A model generated the notes under the pieces. That model did no database searches and was not told the DNA's origin. It saw only the letters and a program-made list of their open reading frames with translations. A stretch of DNA of 64,000 nucleotides from Ruminococcus flavefaciens. GTDB lineage: Bacteria > Bacillota > Clostridia > Oscillospirales > Ruminococcaceae. Positions 1-9,371 of the stretch are shown here, in pieces. The stretch covers positions 1 through 64,000 of the forward strand of contig NZ_FRCT01000016.1 of NCBI RefSeq assembly GCF_900143025.1, in the 5' to 3' direction. Both the position numbers and the translations under genes were made by a program. How positions within the stretch are numbered: the stretch's first letter is position 1; each line of letters opens with the position of its first letter.

Positions 1-65
1 TCTTATTCGCATTGTTCAATTTTCAAGATGCTGTTCCATACTCTCTCTTCCGAGACAGCTTTAAT
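1..65 (-). other. leader of a predicted rRNA operon (genes outside the window)
   Basis: Reading leftwards on the minus strand, the sequence just after the two promoters contains CTTGAAAATTGAACAA (minus strand, about 30-12). That element resembles the leader and spacer sequences of Clostridia rRNA operons. No open frame with a ribosome binding site starts here. I infer that a 16S rRNA gene lies just left of position 1; the window does not contain it. Confidence 0.55.
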
Positions 66-94
66 ATTATATCACTTTCTTTCAGAGTTGTCAA
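66..94 (-). promoter_or_regulatory. strong sigma-A promoter, proximal copy (P2) of a tandem pair
   Basis: On the minus strand there is TTGACA (94-89), a 17-bp spacer and TATAAT (71-66), a full consensus match. It lies 100 bp downstream of an equally perfect promoter. Tandem consensus promoters with AT-rich upstream DNA are characteristic of rRNA operons. Confidence 0.85.
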
Positions 95-170
95 GACTTT
101 TTTCAAAATTTCTTGAAAAATTTTTCTCGATTCGCTGTTTTCTTTCAGCTCTCTGTCGGACAGTAAATAT

Positions 171-199
171 ATTATAGCACCCTTTACAGGATTTGTCAA
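171..199 (-). promoter_or_regulatory. strong sigma-A promoter, distal copy (P1) with UP-like AT tract
   Basis: On the minus strand there is TTGACA (199-194), a 17-bp spacer and TATAAT (176-171), a full consensus match. The DNA upstream of the -35 box, about 200-262, is very A/T rich with A and T runs, as expected of an UP element. It points leftwards towards the predicted rRNA operon. Confidence 0.85.
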
Positions 200-315
200 A
201 TCAAATTTTATGAATTTTTCAAAAACATTTTTATACAAAATCACAACTTACAACTTTTTCCTATTTTAACTGCTCAAATTTTTTCTTTATACATAATATA
301 GCTCTGTCATCAGAA

Positions 316-358
316 AAGCCATAGTACTTCCGACTGAATATCAGAAATACTATGGCTT
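316..358 (-). terminator. terminator of the glg operon
   Basis: An 11-bp perfect inverted repeat (316-326 with 348-358) lies 45 bp past the glgA stop. On the minus strand it is followed by a short T run. It separates the glycogen genes from the outward-facing tandem promoters. Confidence 0.65.
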
Positions 359-403
359 AAAACTTCTGTATCGGCGCACCTCATTCCTGAGTTGCCGGCA
401 TAT

Positions 404-1825
404 TTATTCCGCTGCAAGCAGCTGTTTATACGTATCAATATACAACTCAGCTGATGATGACCAGCTGTGGTCACACTGCATCGCACGCACGACGAGTTCC
501 TCCCAGACCTGCTTATCCTCGTAATCACGACGGGCACGTCTGACTGCATCAAGCATATCGTTAGCATTGTATGTCTTGAATGTAAAGCCGTTTCCGTTTT
601 CGCCGCCATTATCACGGACTGAATCTCTCAGACCGCCAGTTTCACGAACTATAGGTACAGCTCCGTACCTCATGGCGATCATCTGTGCAAGTCCGCAGGG
701 CTCGCTCTGCGACGGCATAAGGAACATATCCGAGCCTGCGTATATCTTATGTGAAAGCTCAGGGATAAATCCCACGGTTACGGACACCTTATCAGGATAT
801 CTTGCAGCCATTTCAAGGAAGAAATCCTCGTATATCTTCTCACCGCTGCCAAGTACCGCGAACTTTACTCCGCTTCGCACTATCTCCTCAAAGACGCACC
901 TTATCAGATCAATGCCCTTATGCTTTACAAATCGTGTAACTATACCTATTACAGGCTCGTCACCGGGAGCAAGTCCCAGCTCTGCAAGGAGAGCTTCCTT
1001 ACATTTAGCCTTACCGTCAAGCTTCTTAGTTGAATAATTTTCAGCTATCATTTTATCCTTTTCAGGATCATACAGCTTTGTATCAATTCCGTTCATTATA
1101 CCGCGCAGCTTGTACTGCTTGGTAACGAGTATCCTGTCGAGACCATGAGCGTACCACGGGTCAAGTATCTCCCAAGCATAGCTCGGACTGACCGTAGTTA
1201 TCATGTCACTTGTCTCGATAGCCCCCTTCATCATATTGACAGAGCCGTCATACTCGATAAGTCCTGCGTTATACATAGGTATGCCCATGAGTTCACTGAG
1301 AACTTCTTTTCCGTATTTGCCCTGATACTCTATATTGTGTATGGTATAAACAGTCTTGATACCATCATATCCCTGCTGATACTTGTAGTAAACATTGTAA
1401 TACACAGGTATCAGCGCAGTCTGCCAGTCGTTGCAGTTGATGATATCAGGAGTAAAATCAATGTACTTCAGCATTTCAAGCACTGCCCTGTCAAAGAAAA
1501 CAAATCTCTCACAGTCGTCATAAAAGCCATAAAGTCCATCTCTTGAAAAATAATACTCATTATCAATGAAATAATAGGTCACGCCGTCCTTTATAGCCAT
1601 GAATATGCCGCAGTACTGCTTACGCCATGAAACGTCTACGGTCATATTCGTAAGGAAAACCATTTTTTTGCGGAATTCCTGCGGAACCGATTTATACAGA
1701 GGGATAACCACTCTGCAATCATGTCTTTTTGATTTTATAGCCTTTGGAAGTGAACCTACTACATCTGCAAGTCCGCCCGAAGCTGCAAAAGGTACAGCTT
1801 CACTGGCAGCAAATAGTATTTTCAT
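404..1825 (-). CDS. glgA: glycogen synthase
   Basis: Glycogen synthase (GT5) adds glucose from ADP-glucose to the non-reducing ends of glycogen in the cytoplasm. The 473 residues are the usual length. The N-terminus MKILFAASEAVPF is typical, and the C-terminal half has the GT-B features VTRFVKHKGIDL, VLGSGE and the loop SEPCGLAQ with its conserved glutamate. The N-terminal substrate loop reads A15-S-G-G-L, where E. coli GlgA has K-T-G-G-L, so the lysine that contacts ADP-glucose is replaced; I believe related Clostridia share this. It is the last gene of glgBCDA, starting 15 bp after glgD and followed by a hairpin terminator. Confidence 0.95.
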   Translation of the reverse strand: MKILFAASEAVPFAASGGLADVVGSLPKAIKSKRHDCRVVIPLYKSVPQEFRKKMVFLTNMTVDVSWRKQYCGIFMAIKDGVTYYFIDNEYYFSRDGLYGFYDDCERFVFFDRAVLEMLKYIDFTPDIINCNDWQTALIPVYYNVYYKYQQGYDGIKTVYTIHNIEYQGKYGKEVLSELMGIPMYNAGLIEYDGSVNMMKGAIETSDMITTVSPSYAWEILDPWYAHGLDRILVTKQYKLRGIMNGIDTKLYDPEKDKMIAENYSTKKLDGKAKCKEALLAELGLAPGDEPVIGIVTRFVKHKGIDLIRCVFEEIVRSGVKFAVLGSGEKIYEDFFLEMAARYPDKVSVTVGFIPELSHKIYAGSDMFLMPSQSEPCGLAQMIAMRYGAVPIVRETGGLRDSVRDNGGENGNGFTFKTYNANDMLDAVRRARRDYEDKQVWEELVVRAMQCDHSWSSSAELYIDTYKQLLAAE

Positions 1826-1840
1826 ATTTTATCACCGCCG

Positions 1841-2962
1841 TCAGATCTTACCGCCTTTTCCTATATATAGCGGATATGTCTCGGAGCCTGTAAGCACCTT
1901 TTCATTGCTTATCTCAACGTTTTTATCGGTTATTACCGATGCGATGCTGCAATTTTCTCCAACCTTTGTCCCCTGAAGAAGAACGCAGTCCTTGACCACT
2001 GTATCCTTTCCGACTTTAACGCCTCTGAAAAGTATGGAATTGATTACCGTACCCTCGATGACGCAGCCGTCTGCAATGAGTGAATCCTTTATATTTGACT
2101 CCAGACCGTATTTTACAGGTCCGTTATCACCTATCTTTGTAAGAACAGGCATATTCTTCGGGAAAAGTGCGTCCTTCTTTGCAGGATCAAGGAGAAGTCT
2201 GTTGGCTGCATAGTATTCCTGAATACTGTCTATCCTTGTGAAGAAGCCTTCATGCTTATAGCCCATTATCTTGAATTCGTCCTTCTTGCGCTGGAGTATC
2301 TCGCGGGTAAAGCTGTACTGATTTCGGCTTGCCGCATCTGATACTATCTTCTTTAAGAAGTCCTTTGTGACGATACACATTTCCAGCCAGATATTGCACT
2401 CGCCTGTTATCTGCGGATCAACAAGAACGTCCTTCAGTCTGTTTTCATCATCGAATTCAAGCACAGTCGTGCAGTTGTCCTTTTCACAGTTGTAAAGACC
2501 TCTGCTGTACACCAGTGTTATATCAGCCTCTGTTTCCATATGCTGCTTGAGCACAGGATTGAAATTGAGGGTAGTAACTACATCACAGCTTGCCATGATG
2601 ACATATTTAGCGTTTGAATGTTCAACATATCCCCAGATATTATTCAGAGCGTCCAGTCTACCGTTGTAGATACCGCCTGTCTGGCTGTACGGCGGCAGAA
2701 GGTGGAGTCCGCCCTTTTTACGTGAAAGATCCCAGTCACGTCCCGAACCGAGATGATCGAGAAGTGAGCCGTAATTTGACTTTGTGATAACGCCAACCTC
2801 TGAAACTCCCGAGTGAACGAAGTTTGAAAGCGGGAAATCTATAAGGCGGTAACGTCCGCCGAAGGGTATAGAACCCATAGTTCTCCTCTTTGTCAGCTCA
2901 CTGACATAAGAATCATGCATACTTGCAAAGATAAGTCCCAAAACATTATAATTAACACTCAT
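1841..2962 (-). CDS. glgD: GlgD, regulatory-type subunit of ADP-glucose pyrophosphorylase
   Basis: The 373-residue protein is homologous to GlgC along its length: [14 protein letters not shown] near the N-terminus and a left-handed beta-helix-like C-terminus. The catalytic glycine-rich loop of pyrophosphorylases is replaced by ASMHDSYVSEL, and the [10 protein letters not shown] segment of GlgC is ASCDVV here. This is the pattern of GlgD, which in Firmicutes forms a heteromer with GlgC and tunes its activity. It lies 15 bp after glgC and has a clear GGAGG ribosome binding site upstream of the ATG. Confidence 0.93.
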   Translation of the reverse strand: MSVNYNVLGLIFASMHDSYVSELTKRRTMGSIPFGGRYRLIDFPLSNFVHSGVSEVGVITKSNYGSLLDHLGSGRDWDLSRKKGGLHLLPPYSQTGGIYNGRLDALNNIWGYVEHSNAKYVIMASCDVVTTLNFNPVLKQHMETEADITLVYSRGLYNCEKDNCTTVLEFDDENRLKDVLVDPQITGECNIWLEMCIVTKDFLKKIVSDAASRNQYSFTREILQRKKDEFKIMGYKHEGFFTRIDSIQEYYAANRLLLDPAKKDALFPKNMPVLTKIGDNGPVKYGLESNIKDSLIADGCVIEGTVINSILFRGVKVGKDTVVKDCVLLQGTKVGENCSIASVITDKNVEISNEKVLTGSETYPLYIGKGGKI

Positions 2963-2977
2963 AGTAACATTCCTCCG

Positions 2978-4204
2978 TCAGATATTTTCGCCGATGATCT
3001 GCTTTGGCTCAACGACCTTTTCAGCCGAAACAGTAACGTTATTTCCGACAACGGCAATGCCCCATTTGTCCTTGTCCTCTACATTTTCGGGACTTGTTCC
3101 TATATGAGCGCGATTTTCGATAACGCTGTCGCTTCCGATTATTGCATACTCGACAACAGCACCCGATTTGATAACAGTACCGGGCATAACGATGCTGTAG
3201 TTTACAGATGCACCTGCCTCGATAGTAACTCCCGAGAAAAGGATAGAGAAATCAACAGTGCCGTCGATAGTGCTTCCTTCTGAGATCATAGAGTTTTCTA
3301 TGCAGGCATTGTCGCCAACATACTGCGGAGGCATATTGCTGTTGCGTGAATATATCTTCCAGTTCGGATCATAAAGATCAAGGGGAACGCTTGGACTGAG
3401 AAGATCCATATTAGCTTCCCATAAGGAATCAAGAGTTCCAACGTCCTTCCAGTAGCCCTCAAACTCATAAGCAAAAAGTCTCTGCTTGTCACGGAGCATG
3501 GAGGTGATGATATCCTTGCCGAAGTCCTTTGACCAGGGCTCGCCCTTCTCACGCTTAACGTTAGCATCGTTTTCATTTTCTATAAGATATTTGCGGAGCT
3601 TCTCCCATGTGAATACATATATTCCCATTGAAGCCAGAGTAGACTTAGGTACCTTCGGCTTTTCAACGAAATCCGTTACCTGCTTCTTCTCATCGCATAT
3701 CATAATACCGAAGCGTGAAGCCTCAGCCTTAGGAACATCAATTACGGAGATAGTACAGTCGGCATTGTTTTCAACGTGGAAATCCACCATTTTTGAATAA
3801 TCCATTTTGTAAATGTGGTCGCCGCCTAAGACAACAACATACTCAGGGTCATAACGCTCGATAAAGCGCATATTCTGGTAGATAGCATTAGCCGTGCCCT
3901 CATACCACGAAGCACCTGTCTGGGTCTCATAAGGTGGGAGAACGTGTACTCCTCCGTTCATCTTATCAAGGTCCCACGGCTGACCGCTTCCGATATATTC
4001 ATTCAGTACAAGAGGCTGATACTGTGTGAGAACGCCCACTGTATCAATACCCGAATTCGTGCAGTTTGAGAGAGGGAAATCTATAAGACGATATTTGCCG
4101 CCGTATGGCACTGCGGGCTTTGCAACATTTTTGGTCAGTGCATATAGTCTGCTGCCCTGACCGCCTGCAAGGAGCATTGCAACGACTCTTTTTTTAGTAT
4201 ACAT
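2978..4204 (-). CDS. glgC: glucose-1-phosphate adenylyltransferase
   Basis: ADP-glucose pyrophosphorylase makes ADP-glucose from ATP and glucose 1-phosphate, the committed step of bacterial glycogen synthesis. The 408 residues carry the catalytic loop GGQGSRL (residues 14-20), [15 protein letters not shown], and [10 protein letters not shown] with its catalytic aspartate, followed by a beta-helix C-terminus. The start has an AGGAGG site. It sits between glgB and glgD and probably works with GlgD as a heteromer. Confidence 0.96.
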   Translation of the reverse strand: MYTKKRVVAMLLAGGQGSRLYALTKNVAKPAVPYGGKYRLIDFPLSNCTNSGIDTVGVLTQYQPLVLNEYIGSGQPWDLDKMNGGVHVLPPYETQTGASWYEGTANAIYQNMRFIERYDPEYVVVLGGDHIYKMDYSKMVDFHVENNADCTISVIDVPKAEASRFGIMICDEKKQVTDFVEKPKVPKSTLASMGIYVFTWEKLRKYLIENENDANVKREKGEPWSKDFGKDIITSMLRDKQRLFAYEFEGYWKDVGTLDSLWEANMDLLSPSVPLDLYDPNWKIYSRNSNMPPQYVGDNACIENSMISEGSTIDGTVDFSILFSGVTIEAGASVNYSIVMPGTVIKSGAVVEYAIIGSDSVIENRAHIGTSPENVEDKDKWGIAVVGNNVTVSAEKVVEPKQIIGENI

Positions 4205-4240
4205 ATTATTCCTCCTGGATCGTTTAAAACATAATGGAAT

Positions 4241-6295
4241 TTATTTTGCCTTGGCAGAGGTCTTTTTCTTTGCCGAGGTCTTGGTCGTTTCTGTCTTGTC
4301 AGCCGCCTTTGCTGTCTTTACAGAAGCAGATTTTGATGCAGAAGCAGTGCGCTTCCTTGCGGGAGCTTTTTCAGCCTCTGCCGTTACAGCCTTTGGCTCT
4401 CTCTTTTTCACAGGCGAGAATTTAAGATATATCACCGAAAGAGGAGCGAGGGTCATAGAGATACTGTTATCATGTCCGTGCATAGGAACATTTTCCGACT
4501 TGAACGAGCTTTCCGTAATACCCGATCCGCCGAACTCAACTGCATCGGTATTGAATATGAGCTTGTATTTCCCCTTCTGAGGAACGCCTATCCTGTAATC
4601 GCGGCGTTCAACAGGTACGAAATTGCATACAGCTATTATCTCATCACCGTTATCGTCGATACGTCTGAAAGCAATAACGCTCTGCTTGTAATCGTCATTT
4701 GATATCCAGCTAAAGCCGTTCCATGAATCATCATTCTGCCAGAGAGGCGGATTATCGACATAGAATTTATTCAGCTTTTCAGAGAACTTCAAAAGCCCCT
4801 TGTGCGGAGCGAAGTCCATCAGATTCCAGTCGAGCTGCGACTTGTAATCCCATTCCTTCATCTGACCGAACTCCTGTCCCATAAACAGAAGCTTCTTGCC
4901 GGGGTGGGCGATCATATACGCGAGGAAAGCACGGTACGAAGCGAATTTCTGCTCATACTCACCCGGCATTTTGTTCAGCATCGAGCATTTGCCGTGAACG
5001 ACCTCATCATGTGATATAGGCAGTATATAGTTCTCGGAGAATGCATAGAAGAACGAAAATGTGAGCTTATCGTGATTGAATGCACGGTAGATTGGGTCAA
5101 GTGACATATAGCTGAGCATATCATTCATCCAGCCCATATTCCACTTGAAGTTAAAGCCGAGTCCCCCTATATCGGTAGGCTTGGTGACCAGCGGCCATGC
5201 CGTTGACTCTTCGGCTATCATAAGTGCATCGGGGTGCTTGAGAAAAACTGCTTCATTGAGATGCTTGAGGAACTCCACAGCTTCAAGGTTCTCGTTGCCG
5301 CCGTAGATATTGGCAGCCCACTCGCCCTCACGTCTGTCATAGTCAAGGTAGAGCATTGAAGCTACAGCGTCAACTCTCAGACCGTCAACATGGAATTCAT
5401 CAAACCAGTAATTTGCGCTTGAAATAAGGAATGAGCATACCTCAGCCTTGCCATAGTCAAAGACTCTCGTTCCCCATGCTTTATGCTCCTTCTTGCGGTC
5501 ATCGGTATATTCGTAGCAGCAGCTGCCGTCGAATTCGTAGAGACCGGCTTCGTCCTTAGGGAAATGCGCAGGCACCCAGTCAAGGATAACGCCTATCCCT
5601 GCGGCATGGAACATATCTATCATCTTTCTCATATCATCGGGAGTGCCATAGCGCGAGGTAGGCGCAAAATAGCCTGTTACCTGATATCCCCACGAACCGT
5701 CGTAGGGGTACTCGGTAAGGGGCATGAACTCCACATGAGTGTATGACATTTTCTTGAGATACGGGATTATTTCCTTTGCGAATGTCACATAGTCGAGGAA
5801 CTTCTCCTCACCGTAGTTCTTCCACGAGCTGAGATGCACCTCGTAAACATTCATAGGGCTTTTGTAAATGCTCACATTGCTTTTATTTTCAAACCATTTG
5901 TCATCTTCCCATTTGTAATCGCTCTCGTATATCTTTGAAGCTGTACCCGGACGCGTTTCAAAATGAGGCGCATAAGGGTCAGCCTTCATAAGTATCCTTC
6001 CGTCCTGAGTCTCGATGCTGAACTTGTAAGTATCAAACTGTTCAAGTCCCTTGATCTCAGCCTCCCAGATACCCTCAGAAATAAGCGACATAGGGTTTTG
6101 TGTTCTGTCCCAGCCGTTGAAATCGCCGACAACAGATACACTTACAGCATTAGGAGCCCAAACTCTGAAAGTGAAAACCTTGCTTCTTCCCTTTTTCTTA
6201 GAATGAACGCCAAAAAATTTATATGCTTCGTAGTTTTTTCCCTGGTAAAAAAGGTACAGAGGAAAATCGTTATTGTTATTTTTATTAACAGACAT
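4241..6295 (-). CDS. glgB: 1,4-alpha-glucan branching enzyme with basic C-terminal tail
   Basis: GH13 glycogen branching enzyme that forms alpha-1,6 branches. It has an N-terminal CBM48 region ([10 protein letters not shown] to about residue 110), then catalytic motifs: [24 protein letters not shown] with the nucleophile aspartate, MIAEEST with the acid/base glutamate, and ISHDEV. The 684 residues exceed the usual length because residues 629-684 form a low-complexity tail of about 15 lysines with alanine, serine and threonine, resembling eukaryotic histone H1 tails. It is the first gene of glgBCDA, with its own promoter at 6321-6349 and a GGAGG site. Confidence 0.95.
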   Translation of the reverse strand: MSVNKNNNNDFPLYLFYQGKNYEAYKFFGVHSKKKGRSKVFTFRVWAPNAVSVSVVGDFNGWDRTQNPMSLISEGIWEAEIKGLEQFDTYKFSIETQDGRILMKADPYAPHFETRPGTASKIYESDYKWEDDKWFENKSNVSIYKSPMNVYEVHLSSWKNYGEEKFLDYVTFAKEIIPYLKKMSYTHVEFMPLTEYPYDGSWGYQVTGYFAPTSRYGTPDDMRKMIDMFHAAGIGVILDWVPAHFPKDEAGLYEFDGSCCYEYTDDRKKEHKAWGTRVFDYGKAEVCSFLISSANYWFDEFHVDGLRVDAVASMLYLDYDRREGEWAANIYGGNENLEAVEFLKHLNEAVFLKHPDALMIAEESTAWPLVTKPTDIGGLGFNFKWNMGWMNDMLSYMSLDPIYRAFNHDKLTFSFFYAFSENYILPISHDEVVHGKCSMLNKMPGEYEQKFASYRAFLAYMIAHPGKKLLFMGQEFGQMKEWDYKSQLDWNLMDFAPHKGLLKFSEKLNKFYVDNPPLWQNDDSWNGFSWISNDDYKQSVIAFRRIDDNGDEIIAVCNFVPVERRDYRIGVPQKGKYKLIFNTDAVEFGGSGITESSFKSENVPMHGHDNSISMTLAPLSVIYLKFSPVKKREPKAVTAEAEKAPARKRTASASKSASVKTAKAADKTETTKTSAKKKTSAKAK

Positions 6296-6320
6296 AATTC
6301 AGCCTCCTTTGCTATAATAC

Positions 6321-6349
6321 ATTTTATCAGAATCAGCAGAATTATTCAA
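6321..6349 (-). promoter_or_regulatory. promoter of glgBCDA
   Basis: On the minus strand TTGAAT (6349-6344), 17 bp, TAAAAT (6326-6321) lies 26 bp before the glgB ATG, giving a very short leader with GGAGG. Nearby, 6512-6527 is a 16-bp perfect palindrome (ATTTTGTTAACAAAAT) just after the spoIIE stop. It could be an operator or chance in AT-rich DNA. Nothing else is recognised in the 235-bp gap. Confidence 0.65.
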
Positions 6350-6530
6350 GCTTTTTTGAAAAACGCACATAAATTTTATAGGTTATGCTAATATTGCCAT
6401 ATCTAATTAGTGCAATTTGACATATTTATTTTGAGGATTTCTCGCACCCTCTTGTTATATTGCACAGCTATCGCCCAGCTTTTGCTTATGCTGTATGACA
6501 TTTGAGTTAATATTTTGTTAACAAAATTCC

Positions 6531-8762
6531 TCACTCCCTGACTCTGAAAGCGATCACAGTAACGTCATCGGAATGAATGGTCTGATTGAAAACATCAGCT
6601 TTTGTGCATATTTCGTCCACGATATGTTTCATGTCATCACCGCCCAGAAGCAGCTCTTTTATGAAGGGATAAGCATTTTCAGAGATACCGTCGGAAAACA
6701 TTATCACTATATCCCCCGCCTCAAATTCACACTCTCTTGTGAACAGCTCCGAGTGCTCATATATCCCTATAGGGAATGTGGGAGCAGTTATTTTCAGCAC
6801 ATTGCCGCCGTGACGGATAAGAGTTGCCGCCGCACCTGATTTTATCACTGTCAGGCTGCAATCATCAAGGTCGAAGCACAGTCCGTCCAGCGTCGCAAAG
6901 CTCTCCTCCCGTGACTTAGTCACCATGAATGAATTGATGAGCTTCACTGCCGAAGCTACGCTGACTCCGCTGCATACAAGCCTGCGGAAAAGTCCTGCCA
7001 CCATACGTGACTCCACAGCCGCATTGTTCCCTGTGCCCATTCCGTCGGAAAGTACAACATAGCCCATGCCTGCACCGTCTGTAAAGACAGTATAAGTATC
7101 ACCGTTTGCGGCAGAATTATCAGCACAAGATGATGAAGCGTACACCTCCATACTGTAACGCGGTCTTTCATACACCCTTATGCGCAGCTCCTTTCCCGAA
7201 CGTATAAGCTCCGTGCAGGACATCTGCAAATGCAGCTCATCTGCTATAAGGTCGCATATCCTCGTACCGTTTTCAGGAGCGTTTTCCTCTGAAAAATAAA
7301 CCTCCGCAATGAGTCTGTTCCTGTTGTTGTAATAAGCCGTTACCGACGAGATGACAAATCCGAATTTTTCCAGTTTCAGCCTTATGCTCCTGCCGACTGT
7401 TTCCGAGCAGCGTATATCCAGTCTTTCGCCCGTTGATCTTATGATATCCTCGGTTATGAGCATCTGCTCGTGAAGCAGCTGGCGGCTTTCCGAAAAGCGC
7501 ATTTCCATAAGCTTTGCAGCCGCCTTTTCCCTTGCACTTTTCAGGAATACCTCCGATATCTTCTCCTTGTGAAGGCAATCCGCAAGCTCCTGCGGAAAGC
7601 TCTCCTGCGCAAATTCACCCATTTCCGCAAGTCTTTCAAAACCGCGGTAAGTATTGCCTCTGTCGGACTTCCAGCAAAATGGTCTGCGATAGCAAAGAGA
7701 GCATACCTCAGCCGAATTTGCTTCTATTTCGTTTTCCGCATCACAGCATTTTGTAAGCATCTGCGATACTCTTTCCGACTCCTTTCTCAGCTCTCCCACA
7801 GTCTCCGAAAGAAAGCTCATACGCGTATTTATCATGTCCGTCAGGGAAGTATTTTCACTGTCGGTACGTATCCATTTATCGGAAAACACACTTGCCGTCG
7901 GTATAAAAATACCTGCTGCGCATATAATATCTATCATACCTCCCACACTGCTCAGAGTCAGACCTGTAAGCACAGTAAAAACAAAACTTATCCCTGCAAA
8001 AAAGGCTGCTGCCGTAAAGGGCTTCTGTCTGCGCATATATCCCGTAAGAAGTCCGGCGGCAGGCAGAAGGACTATCCCCATACCTGCCTCCGATGATGAC
8101 AGAAAAGCACCGCAGACTGTAAGCGCACCGCAGATAACTCCCCCTGTCTGCCCGTAAAAATAAGCTCCCGTAACGGTAACTGCTGCCCCAAGTACAACTC
8201 CTGCATTTACAACAGGTATATCCGCACCGCACAGCGACGAAACAGCAACTATGTACACAACTGCACATGAAAAACCGCCGCTGCCCGAAAGGTCGATCAC
8301 CCTCTTATGCTTCAGGTCCATAATAAACTTTGCAGCCGAATAAGCCGTAAAGCCTGCAAGTCCGCCGTAAAAGGCATAAAACAGCAGCTTTCTCGCCAGC
8401 TCTCCGATGACGGCAGAAACCGCCGCACCCGATACAAGTACGCTCACCCCTGTATTAACACCGCACAGTCTCTCATCGTTTTTTGGTTCAAGGAACATTT
8501 TGATAATAACTATCAGCGCTATAGACGAAAGCTTAACGATGTTTCTTCCAACTCTACCGCCTATGATGCTCCGAACCATGCTGCCCGTGAATACCGCCGC
8601 CGAACAAGGAAGCCCGACTGCTCCTGCCACCGAAATATCTGCAAAGGAAGCCACTCCTCCCACCCTTGCTCCCGACAGCAGAAATCCTGCAAGTCCGCAG
8701 GCGGCAAAGGAAAATGCAAAGGAAGAATACTGCCATTCCCTCAGTATTTTTATATTCATCAT
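6531..8762 (-). CDS. spoIIE: SpoIIE-type membrane serine phosphatase
   Basis: Stage II sporulation protein E dephosphorylates the anti-anti-sigma factor SpoIIAA and so activates sigma-F in the forespore. About the first 300 residues are a run of hydrophobic segments (polytopic membrane domain). The middle part (about 300-520) is a linker/oligomerisation region with several cysteines. The last 200 residues are a PP2C-like phosphatase with LSDGMGTG, MFSDGISE and SDDVTVIAF, the metal-binding aspartate motifs. Length (743 residues) is somewhat below the 827 of B. subtilis. I chose the ATG at 8762 because GAGGTG lies 7 bp upstream; the frame also has a TTG one codon earlier. Its presence suggests a spore-forming ancestry. 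Confidence 0.88.
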   Translation of the reverse strand: MMNIKILREWQYSSFAFSFAACGLAGFLLSGARVGGVASFADISVAGAVGLPCSAAVFTGSMVRSIIGGRVGRNIVKLSSIALIVIIKMFLEPKNDERLCGVNTGVSVLVSGAAVSAVIGELARKLLFYAFYGGLAGFTAYSAAKFIMDLKHKRVIDLSGSGGFSCAVVYIVAVSSLCGADIPVVNAGVVLGAAVTVTGAYFYGQTGGVICGALTVCGAFLSSSEAGMGIVLLPAAGLLTGYMRRQKPFTAAAFFAGISFVFTVLTGLTLSSVGGMIDIICAAGIFIPTASVFSDKWIRTDSENTSLTDMINTRMSFLSETVGELRKESERVSQMLTKCCDAENEIEANSAEVCSLCYRRPFCWKSDRGNTYRGFERLAEMGEFAQESFPQELADCLHKEKISEVFLKSAREKAAAKLMEMRFSESRQLLHEQMLITEDIIRSTGERLDIRCSETVGRSIRLKLEKFGFVISSVTAYYNNRNRLIAEVYFSEENAPENGTRICDLIADELHLQMSCTELIRSGKELRIRVYERPRYSMEVYASSSCADNSAANGDTYTVFTDGAGMGYVVLSDGMGTGNNAAVESRMVAGLFRRLVCSGVSVASAVKLINSFMVTKSREESFATLDGLCFDLDDCSLTVIKSGAAATLIRHGGNVLKITAPTFPIGIYEHSELFTRECEFEAGDIVIMFSDGISENAYPFIKELLLGGDDMKHIVDEICTKADVFNQTIHSDDVTVIAFRVRE

Positions 8763-8791
8763 CAACTATCACCTCGCAAAATATACCAATG

Positions 8792-8826
8792 ATTATATCA
8801 CATTCCAAGCGCATGATATGTCGGAA
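8792..8826 (-). promoter_or_regulatory. possible spoIIE promoter with a Spo0A-like box
   Basis: On the minus strand TGATATAAT is an extended -10 (TATAAT at 8797-8792) about 30 bp before the spoIIE start. No good -35 lies 17 bp upstream. On the plus strand, about 8819-8825 reads TGTCGGA, one mismatch from the Spo0A box TGTCGAA. Spo0A-controlled promoters often lack a -35, so the pairing is suggestive but weak. Confidence 0.3.
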
Positions 8827-8877
8827 TACGCTGTCAGATACGCAGACTCTTCCCCGATTTTTGCCGCAAAAGAAAAA

Positions 8878-9230
8878 AGCTGTGCATAATCGTAATACTG
8901 ATATAGAATATTTATGTAAACTATTGAGGAGGACCCTTTTGAAAAAGGGTCTCTCCTCAAACTCCTCCCCTAAAACTTTCAGTTTTATTTTTTCACAGAT
9001 AGGGCACACCATAAATAAAAAAGTCCCGCAAGTAATGCGGGGTGTGCCCTATCTGTGAAAAAATCAGCTAAAAAGTCTTTGGAAAGGGGTTCGGGGTTAC
9101 TCCCCACAGTGTGGGGAGATGCCCGAAGGGCAGAGGGGCGCGCCTCCGTCAGAGGAAGCCTTTCTTCAGAAAGTTTTTCCCCGATAATTGCATATATACT
9201 TCTGTGTTTGTATTACGATTATGCACAGCT
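8878..9230. mobile_element. MITE-like 353-bp inverted-repeat element
   Basis: The ends are a perfect 21-bp inverted repeat (8878-8898 with 9210-9230). Inside there is a perfect 24-bp inverted repeat (8987-9010 with 9041-9064) and several smaller hairpins: 8926-8958 (GAGGAG...CTCCTC around GACCC...GGGTC), 9100-9118 (9-bp arms around one base) and 9121-9131 (GCCCgaaGGGC). It codes for no recognisable protein; the frames crossing it are repeats read as protein. It fills most of the 609-bp gap between cbiC and spoIIE. The whole transcript would be highly structured and could end the cobalamin operon. Outside it, 8766-8877 and 9231-9371 show only the sites listed separately. Confidence 0.6.
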
Positions 9231-9315
9231 CATCAAAAAAACTTTATTGAATACGAACAAAATCAGCAAGCGATTTTATGCAAAACAGAGAAATCAAAAA
9301 TTTCTTTTTCAATAA

Positions 9316-9333
9316 TCAACGGTTTTCCATTGA
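9316..9333. repeat. short hairpin repeat, copy 1
   Basis: An 18-bp hairpin sequence TCAACGGTTTTCCATTGA within an A/T-rich context, almost identical to 52816-52833 (TCAATGGTTTTCCGTTGA). The two differences swap positions so that base pairing, including G-T pairs, is kept. Confidence 0.5.
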
Positions 9334-9371
9334 TTTCCGCTTATTTTTGCCCCTCTTATGAAAGCACATTT

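Noticed and set aside
23-244. 73-codon minus-strand frame at the left edge
   Set aside because: It covers both consensus promoters and has no ribosome binding site or protein-like composition.
7470-8096. 208-codon plus-strand frame
   Set aside because: It lies opposite spoIIE and is a shadow of its codon bias; no start signal.
8818-8826. Spo0A box as a firm call
   Set aside because: One mismatch in a 7-bp motif is too common; kept only as a weak note with the spoIIE promoter.
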